Assembly: GCA_964017125.1 (NCBI GenBank)
Contig: OZ024909.1
Coordinates: 53,428,914 to 53,492,913 of the forward strand
Origin: Flabesymbios commensalis
Lineage: Eukaryota; Annelida; Polychaeta; Terebellida; Flabelligeridae
DNA: 64,000 nt
Direction: 5' to 3'
The notes beneath the pieces were generated by a model. The model saw nothing but the letters and a program-made list of their open reading frames with translations. It had not been told where the DNA came from and made no database searches. The first letter of the stretch is position 1, and each line of letters opens with the position of its first letter. Below are positions 57,001 through 64,000 of the stretch, piece after piece. The position numbers were made by a program, and so were the translations under genes.

Positions 57001-60000
57001 GGTGACACCAGGAAGAATCTCTTCATGGTGGCAGATTTTATGGTTATGTCCCTTAGCCTACATCAGCAAACACTTTCAGTTTTCAATTTCTTGCTCCAAT
57101 ACATAGTAAATGCCAATACATGTGAAGGGAATCCTACACTTCCTCACAATGAGCTCCCAAATTTCTGGATCACTTTCCTGTAACTTCAATGTAGGGCTTA
57201 CATGTAATATGCTATGTTATGCTATGCTATGCATATGTCAGTCTATTGTGTGTGAAGAAGCACATGCGTATTGTATTAAAGGGAGCAACTTGACAAAATA
57301 TTACACAAATACCATGACCAGAGGAATGCTTCATCAACAAATCACCAATTTTATCAGCTATCTTCGCCAACATCAGCCAACAATATAAGCAAAACACAAT
57401 TATTTATTGGCATTTAATGTTAACTAAAGACGGTGTCACACTATAGCAAATCGATAATACATTATACTGATACGCTGGTATAGGTTGACAAGCGGTAGGG
57501 ATATACATTAGGCATAAGGTGCTTACACAGTAGTCTATGTACTAGTATACGACGAACCCAACCTTATTTGTAAGAGTGCTTACATTTTTTTGTTGATGTG
57601 GTTTATACCTTAAGAAAACGCTATGCACTCGCTGAACATGCTAGTGGAATGCTCGATGTATGTTACTCATAGATTAAGTACACTGGTCATACGTGGACAT
57701 ACCCTGGCATGAAAGTGTATATGATACAGCTAGCGTATTCATAGTGCAATGTGGAAAACCTACTTTTATTTAGGCACATCACAGGTGATATTGGAACGTC
57801 TGATATGAGCGCTGTAAGCGCTGCCAATATGATAGCCATATGCAGGCTAACACTTATTAAAAAAAAAAATCAAACGTAACTCATACTAATTTATCTCATA
57901 CGTCATATATTGTGATACTATCGTCAAAGCAAAATAGTTATTGTTATATTCATAAATATATGTTCTAGCCGAGTTGGAGAGAAAATGTTATAATTAACTA
58001 TTAGCTTATGAGAGATGCGCCATAGGTCTATATCTGCAAATGGTATCATAGACGAATATAAGCGTATTTCGTAATGTGTTTGCATATATTGTTGCCGATT
58101 TCATTCCGCACCGATCTTACTCTTATGATTTATCAATATTCACATTCTGCATGTAATGCTGAAAATTTTTAGGGTTCATAAGATATACTTTATGCCAAGT
58201 ATGTGGACACTGTATGTAGTTTTTGTATATTAAAGATCGTCAACTGACTCAGTAGATCTAGTGGAGACAGAAAAAACATTGGCGCTAAAAAAATAACATT
58301 CCAATTCCAAGTGAACATCTATATCCAACATTACGGCCTGCACTATTAATAGGGCCATTTTGAAGAGGGTTTGTCATGGTTTAGGAAGATATGTCAGCAT
58401 TGGCGGTCACACATCCCTACTTTTATAACCAATTGGTTCGTAACGTAACACCTCCCTAGAACACCTTCGTAGATCATGAGAGCATTGAGAGTATAGACTA
58501 CCAACATGCTCCCCCCCCCCCCCCCGGAACTAAAGCTCATAAGGCACTAATTTTGTGGGACGAGTTTTTCAAGCTGCCATATGAGAGAGAGAGTGAAAAC
58601 CTGCCTCAAGTAATGAGTGTTCATCATCTTTGACTCTCCAATTCGTTTAAGGAGTAAAGGCCTTAGCCCGAGTGGCTGGAACAGGTTTCAGCCACACATT
58701 GACCGCGTACAAAATCTTGGGACATTTCTTTGGAATGTCATATCTAAGATTTGTCCCTGAATAATAAGGTCGAAAATATTTTTTTTTAGAATCAGTAACA
58801 TTTCAGTACAACAATGCCCGCATGCTCAGCTCAGAGGTGGCATGGTGAATTTGTCTGGTAAAGCAGATACATCAATCCACGGCCTCGGAGAGGACGACAT
58901 AACTATATCGGCCTATCATAATTTTTTTATATTTTGCTGACAATGATACTTACCCTTTTCTCTATTATGTTGTAAAATGGTGTATTTTCGTAGAATGGTT
59001 TGAACGATGAAACAGCCATAACATTCTCCACATTTGGTGTCTCTTCTCTAATGTCAACCAACATATTGTTCGCCAGTGGAAGCATTGTATCCCAACCCTT
59101 TTAAATAGATGAGCAAACATTTAACATTATCATCAGCACTGTATTAAAGTGATATTACTGGTGCCTATCCTTGTACAAATGTAGATACATCCGAGGACAT
59201 ATATAGAGCTACGATACGATACGATACGATACGATACGATACGATACGATACGATAAGGATACGATACGATACGATACGATACGATACGATACGATACGA
59301 TACGATACGATACGATACGATACGATACGATATGATATGATATGATATGATATGATATGATATGATATGATATGATATGATATGATATGATATGATATGA
59401 TACTGAGGACGTGGCGCTTTAATAGAGCGCCCGACTGCCTCGCCAGTCATGCATGCGTCCCGACGTTCACGTTAATGGTGGCCTTAAGGTTGAAACCAGT
59501 GTATCGACGTTACTGGGATGGTTGTTAGAGGTAGTATGGCCAATCAGGGATTTGTTCCGTCTGTATGGCATGGTCCATAACAATCATCCAAGACAAGCTG
59601 CAGCCTCCACGAGTAGGCCTACAGCCATAATCTTCGAGCGAATTTCCAGCAGCGTATGAGGTAGGCCTAGTAGTCATGGTAGTGGGCTGTTATAGCGGCC
59701 TGAGGATGCCATAGAAATACAAAGGCAAGGAATTCGTTGTGGGTGACACAGATATCTGTCTGTCAAAATTGTACAAAAGTAAGGCATCATCGGTGTTTGA
59801 TTTCGGCATTAAATGTGACACATGGTAGAATACTATATACGTGGTAGGTGCTGAGAGGATTAATAAACAACATCAGTACAATATAGTAGGCCTGTTATGT
59901 GAAATCATGAATGTAATTAGGATTTGCTTTAAAAAGAAAATGTGAGGCAGTTGGGAGGCAATAATACCCCAGTAAAAAGAGACGCTGATCCATTGTATGA

Positions 60001-61834
60001 TGGCAGGCGCGTATAGCTAGCCGTACGACTACGTGAAGACGCACGTAACCTTTAACCCCCCCCCCCCTCCGACTCCGACTTCTTAAAGCTCAGTTTGCTC
60101 GCCTAAACTCTATCAATTCATTATCATTTTACTCCTAGCCACGCGGTGACGCCCTTGATTGAGGCTGGACTATCGGCAGACATATAATGGGTCAACTTCT
60201 CGTGTTTGCCGGGCCGATTAATAAGTTGACTGTTGATCGTAACCGGTTACATTTTACGTCTAGTTACATTATACAGTACTTGCCTTCAGCTTAGAGATAC
60301 ACCTGATGCCGCCCTGGAACACAGTACGTCCGCCATCTATGACCATGCTAAAAGCAAAGCAAACCTGAAAAAAAGAAATACATCTATAGCTGTAAAGCTC
60401 ATGAGCGAGCATCACAAAACGGACACATTAATTTCATGATATGATTTATTGATTAAAACGATAAGCTAATAAGTATTTTATTCTCCCCCTGACAACTGAA
60501 CGATGATTAAGCTGATGTCGTCATGACACGATCCAATCTTTAATTACTTTAGACGTCAAAATCTGAAATATTTAGACGTCGATTTTGACGTTTAAAGTTG
60601 ATCCCCGCACTGAAAGAGTAAAATATTTATAATGGCCGTAGACCCATCACAAAGGTATTCAAATAAAGCGAGAGGAAAAAAAATGAATCGGGCTTTAGAC
60701 CACTTTTGTGCACATACAGGTTATATTGGGCAAGGAGAACCTCCTGAGGATGGTGAGATGAGTGAGATGACACTGCCCTCCAGACACATGATTCGAAATT
60801 CTAAACCTGGAGGTCCGAGGCCGAGCACGCTACCTCTCGGTCACGGAGGCTCCCCACAATACTGAGTTTTACGAATGGATGGGGAAGAAACATTTGTGTT
60901 TCTTTCAAACCGCCGAGACCGGGAAACGAACCCCGAACTCTGGCGTGAAAGGCAGCGGTGCTAACCACAACCCTGGGGCCCCCGCCCCAAGCGGAAAGAG
61001 GCAGCTCAGACATGTATGATGATTTCAAAAATACAAATATAAAGTTTCTGCCGTTTTTGGCTTTAAAAAACAGTGACAGTTAGGTTATACTCACAATCTC
61101 ATTCCGTATTAGTCCGACGTGTGAATAAAAGTTGGGCTTATCAAACCATTCATTCCACCTGGCAGCTAGGTAGTCAACACGATTGTCCATGTCTTCTTCG
61201 CGTCGTATATTAAGTATACCAGGTAAATCGTCTCTCACTGCACATCTGAGAGTAACATGCACCGTCTCCGGTTTGAGGGCTATTGTGATAGAAAATGAAA
61301 CATTCAAGATACGCCTCCGCTCACATGTAAAGTAAACAGCAATATGTAAGATACATATTATAATTATTATAATTATATTTTCATTTTCAGCATCAATAAT
61401 ATACAGGTTAAAAGAAATTGTTATGATTTCGATAATAATATAGTAAACATTCTAAAAATTATATTTATAATAAATATAACTGGTTTCCGTCCATATGTTG
61501 CATACTTAGTCAATTATTATCAAATAAGCATTCACCCTATACTCAGATCAATTCGGGGCTAACATTATAATTAGTAGATTTGTCAGATAAATTAAATGTT
61601 ATTTGTTATTTATTAGGCTACCTTGTACACATACCTTAATATCAAATTTAAAAAAATACACAACAATAATTAGATATTGTTGACAACCATTTTTATATTG
61701 TTCTGCAAATATTGCTCTAAGTCACTGTAGGCCTACTGTGTTGCCCGACACGAATTATGTATAACTTGATCTCATGTTAACTTACATTTATTCTCAACTT
61801 GGGCAAGAACGTAACCGTTCGTCTTGCTAGTCAT
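53482..61834 (-). CDS. GNAT protein, NAT16/histidine N-acetyltransferase-like, 5 exons, 331 aa
   Basis: Predicted acyl-CoA-dependent N-acetyltransferase. Minus-strand exons 61834-61786, 61279-61095, 60364-60284, 59097-58954 and 54018-53482 join to 996 nt with one open frame. The N-terminal GNAT half reads VTLRCAVRDDLPGILNIR, DYLAARWNEWF, GLIRNEI, VIDGGRTVFQGGIRCISK, matching the DYLPSRYHSWL and VIDAGETVLVEGLRV pattern I recall for NAT16; the C-terminal half (from about residue 200) resembles the second domain of that family. Fish relatives make N-alpha-acetylhistidine. Oddities: the acetyl-CoA loop, usually Q/R-x-x-G-x-G/A, reads KGWDTM here, and that loop straddles a GC-AG intron. ATG 61834 gives a short N-terminus as in the family; in-frame ATGs continue upstream to 62023 if the first splice acceptor is not used. 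The substrate is inferred only. Confidence 0.75.
55872..56529. mobile_element. Harbinger-like MITE, 0.66 kb
   Basis: Inverted ends of about 44 bp: left TGCCCGTATTACACATAAGG then GCGAGAAACGAGAAATCGCG; right CGCGATTTCTCGTTTCTCGC then TCTATGTGTAAGTGGGCC. TTA occurs on both sides, fitting a TWA target. A second inner pair of GCGAGA-rich blocks lies near 55970 and 56465. Confidence 0.7.
56331..56352. repeat. (TA)n microsatellite
   Basis: Pure TA run within the Harbinger-like MITE. Confidence 0.9.
58954..59097 (-). CDS. NAT16-like exon 4
   Basis: 48 codons, phase 0, GWDTMLPLANNMLVDIREE and on to FYNIIEKR; donor GTAAGT. The acceptor TTTAAAAG has a weak pyrimidine tract but keeps the frame with both neighbours. 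Confidence 0.75.
59210..59404. repeat. Pentanucleotide array (ACGAT)n then (ATATG)n
   Basis: About 24 ACGAT units (one AAGG interruption near 59256) switch at about 59331 to about 14 ATATG units. In NAT16-like intron 3. The IVSYR-type ORF is an artefact. Confidence 0.97.
59405..59700 (+). mobile_element. tRNA-like SINE, intact form of the repeat at 43210
   Basis: Starts right after the pentanucleotide array with GACGTGGCGCTTTAATAGAG (box A-like) and a decayed box B near 59455. The body TACTGGGATGGTTGTTAGAG, GCCAATCAGGGATTTGTTCC, GTCTGTATGGCATGGTCC matches 43255-43357. The end is estimated. Confidence 0.6.
60284..60364 (-). CDS. NAT16-like exon 3, followed by a GC-AG intron
   Basis: 27 codons, phase 0: VCFAFSMVIDGGRTVFQGG and on to SKLK. 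The acceptor is TTTTTTTTCAG. The donor is AAG|GCAAGT, the standard consensus of GC-AG introns; no GT donor keeps the frame open here. Confidence 0.75.
60683..60988 (-). mobile_element. Dimeric tRNA-derived SINE, second full copy
   Basis: Minus-strand copy of the element at 12939-13254: GGGGCGGGGGCCCCAGGGTT head, GGGGTTCGTTTCCCGG box B, second tRNA-like module and the GATTCATTTTTTTT tail. Imperfect flanks AAGCGAGAGG and AAGCGGAAAGAGG may be an aged duplication. In NAT16-like intron 2. Confidence 0.85.
61095..61279 (-). CDS. NAT16-like exon 2 (N-terminal GNAT core)
   Basis: Two bases plus 61 codons; acceptor CTATCACAATAG, donor GTGAGT. It reads LKPETVHVTLRCAVRDD, then RVDYLAARWNEWF and HVGLIRNEI. 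This is the most recognisable exon of the gene. Confidence 0.78.
61786..61834 (-). CDS. NAT16-like exon 1 (start)
   Basis: 16 codons plus one base, MTSKTNGYVLAQVENK, donor GTAAGT. A CAG acceptor-like site 20 bp before the ATG suggests a 5'-UTR exon further upstream. The alternative start at 62023 would add 63 residues with no family counterpart. Confidence 0.6.
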
Positions 61835-63440
61835 ATTAATCTGTCTGTTCGACTGGAAAATGGTATGGTTTACCAGGTAACGTATCAAACCTGATCGAAA
61901 GAAGATGCGGTGTACATTCCGTGTGACCATGGTGAAAGAGTCTTGATTGAAAAAACAAACAAAAAAAGTATCACTTTCCAGTATTGTTTTTCTGCTTCTG
62001 GTTGAATTGGTAAAATATGCCATATAATGTAAATATTTAATTTCCTCAAACGTGTAAATGCATTTTTTAAATAAATAGTATTATTAACTTAATAAGCTCA
62101 ATAAAAAGAATTTTCACGTAGAAGTGACTAAAATATTTTAAAATCGAACACTCTACTGCATCAAGAATAAATGTCCCCGTGAAATAGGCTGTGTAGATAT
62201 ATAACTAATATAGGTTGTTTGAATACAGATGCTTTAAAAATAAAATAAATATAAAAACGTCATAAAGATAGTGTATTTTATTGTTACAAGCAGTATGGTT
62301 GCAATCATGTGTGACCATTACCATGATTATAATAATTTCTAATGTTACTATAAAACATATTCTTAAAAACTAGGCTCACCTTTTTTAACACGCACATGCA
62401 CAACCCACGGAAATTATTATTATCAGTGGATGATTTTGGGATGTCAATCTTCAGAGAGTAGGCCTACAGACTACATGACATATTTGTATGACGATTACAA
62501 TGACACCAAGCCTTTATTATCTTCGAGCACACATAATAAAAAAAGATAATTTGTATTTTAGCCATGGTGATGTGGAATTAGGTCAATGTAATTTTGCCTA
62601 TATCCACCTTAGAGGAGCTATCAGAGTATCAAGATATAATGTTACAGTATCTCGCGTACGCTTGAAAGAAAAATTTGTGTTTGAAATGAACAATAGTTCA
62701 GTAAACTGCTGCTAGAGGATACATTTCTTTGGAAATACGTCGATACCATACCATACGGAAAGCTCTACAAGAAACCATCAATTGTTTGCAGGTGTCCAAT
62801 GTTGGTAAGTGCTGACATAACCTGATAACAGAGATGGAGTATAATCACCTCACCTCAAATGGACGGCAACACGAAGTTACTACACTTGAATACTGTCATT
62901 AGGGTTTTTAGTTTATGTAGCATCCCTGATAGGAACTCATTGTTTTACTGCATGCGGTGTTTTAATTGTATAATACTTGCAATACATTGAAAATACAGAG
63001 ACATAATACCATATGCCTAAATAATTTTTCCCCATATTGGTATACCAGTGATAGCGGGAAATATCAAATTGATAACCTGCTGGTCATTAAATTTGTGTAT
63101 AGCCTATGTAGGATGACATGGCTAATGAACGGGGCTATGAGAAACTATCCTGGTAATTATGAGTGACAAATACCGGTGTTTTGCCCTTATTGTGTTCGAT
63201 GTTTCGGCAATTTATATTTTGAAAAAGGAGGGTCTGGGCCAACCCCCCCCCCCCCCCTTAAACTTATCTGGATCCGTTACGAAAATATGTATTTATATAA
63301 ACAAATGTATATTTGCATTGAAATAACAAATTATTTTTTGCTACAGCGTCGTATTTACCTTTAGTGAATGCTTCAGTTTAATTCCGGTCTGGTGTGTGGA
63401 CCTGAAATGACTGGAATCTGGAATCTGCATCAGTTAATCT
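61835..63440. other. Upstream of the NAT16-like gene
   Basis: An open frame extends the gene's own frame to 62023. Beyond that the DNA is AT-rich, with a poly-C run at 63241-63256; no TATA box or other gene can be asserted. Confidence 0.4.
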
Positions 63441-63454
63441 TATATAAGATGGTC

Positions 63455-63575
63455 TACAACAATGTCCAACAGACACAAGAAGTTCGACCAATGTCGGTGT
63501 GATGTCGGATCAGCGTCATAAACGGTGGTCAAACAGTAAACCAGCATTGGTTCAACGTCGTGTACAGGGATTTAT
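63455..63575. mobile_element. CAGCAAACAC-family MITE, right edge
   Basis: Left CAACAGACACAAGAAGTTCG, core GGATCAGCGTCATAAACGG, right CCAGCATTGGTTCAACGTCG. The outer ends are decayed. Confidence 0.65.
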
Positions 63576-64000
63576 TGTTTAAACAATAATTTATTGTTGT
63601 ACTACATTAACCATGGTGTGTATCTAGGCGTGTAGGACAATGAGTATTAAACGATGCGAATTTAACTATCGTCATTTAAGAGTGCTTAACTGTTATGTTA
63701 TGTTTAGTTTCATAGATACGGGCCATTATTACATTGACCCGTATTGTTAATTTATTACGAAATAATTATTGCTCCACCAATGCGGAATACGTTAATGACT
63801 TAAAAAGGTGGAAATAATACTGCACACATTTCTTTATCATAGGCTACGATAATTATGTTTAGGATCAAATATGTTATTGGTAACAAACTGTGAATGTTGA
63901 ATGTAAATGTCCAGCATTCAAAAACTGATTTTAAATTGGGGCCACCTTGTGCCACACTGTGGTAATGTGCATGCAGGTTTATAGTCTGAAGACCTATATC

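Larger units (their letters stand above)
54019..58953 (-). other. NAT16-like intron 4
   Basis: 4.9 kb. It holds the MITE at 55872-56529, a TA run at 56331-56352, a MITE relic (AACACGAGACCTTGAGCTAA) at 56588 and a poly-C run at 58510-58526. No other exon seen. Confidence 0.65.

Noticed and set aside
59133-59450. ORF of IVSYR repeats
   Set aside because: Translation of the pentanucleotide array.

Overview
The window is eukaryotic and almost certainly from a marine invertebrate animal. It is AT-rich, its coding DNA is split by GT-AG introns (one GC-AG), and it is dominated by small non-autonomous DNA transposons, tRNA-derived SINEs, decayed LINE pieces and tandem repeats. There is no operon structure, rRNA or CRISPR array. 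Clade is not resolved: the genes fit a deuterostome or lophotrochozoan, but nothing in the sequence decides this.

Three host genes can be supported. (1) Plus strand, 3664-9709: a five-exon SLC16/monocarboxylate-transporter-like membrane protein of 456 aa, all introns in phase 1. (2) Minus strand, 24672-13687 with a probable further exon at 37006-36907: the C-terminal RING1-IBR-RING2 half of the ubiquitin ligase HOIL-1 (RBCK1), with its zinc ligands, catalytic Cys and C-terminal His intact. (3) Minus strand, 61834-53482: a five-exon GNAT protein of 331 aa resembling NAT16/histidine N-acetyltransferase. They are physical neighbours only; nothing suggests a shared pathway.

Layout. 1-2000: a 63-bp minisatellite, then a roughly 300-bp unit repeated three times. 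3664-9709: transporter gene, with the same TA-flanked MITE family in three of its four introns. 9985-13270: short tandem repeats, a LINE fragment joined to a SINE tail, and a complete two-tRNA-module SINE with a perfect 14-bp target duplication. 13687-24672: HOIL-1 exons, with introns carrying a 729-bp tetranucleotide array, a giant hairpin, a pogo/Tigger-like 2-kb element and a Harbinger-like MITE. 25-38 kb: inverted-repeat elements, clusters of the MITE family, a GC-rich TIR element and LINE pieces. 39.4-42.3 kb: a 21-bp satellite that grades into a related repeat, invaded by a SINE and holding a 200-base assembly gap. 43.4-48.3 kb: a foldback-like element of about 4.9 kb whose terminal inverted repeats are arrays of a short sub-repeat, apparently inserted in an older dispersed repeat with a 9-bp duplication. 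48.8-53.5 kb: TTAA-flanked piggyBac-like MITEs. 53.5-61.8 kb: the GNAT gene with a Harbinger-like MITE, a pentanucleotide array and two SINEs in its introns.

The most unusual material is the foldback-like element, the LINE/SINE chimera, the tetranucleotide mosaic beside the last HOIL-1 exon, and YY1-like motifs recurring in unrelated repeats. No LTR retroelement, Polinton or toxin gene was recognised.
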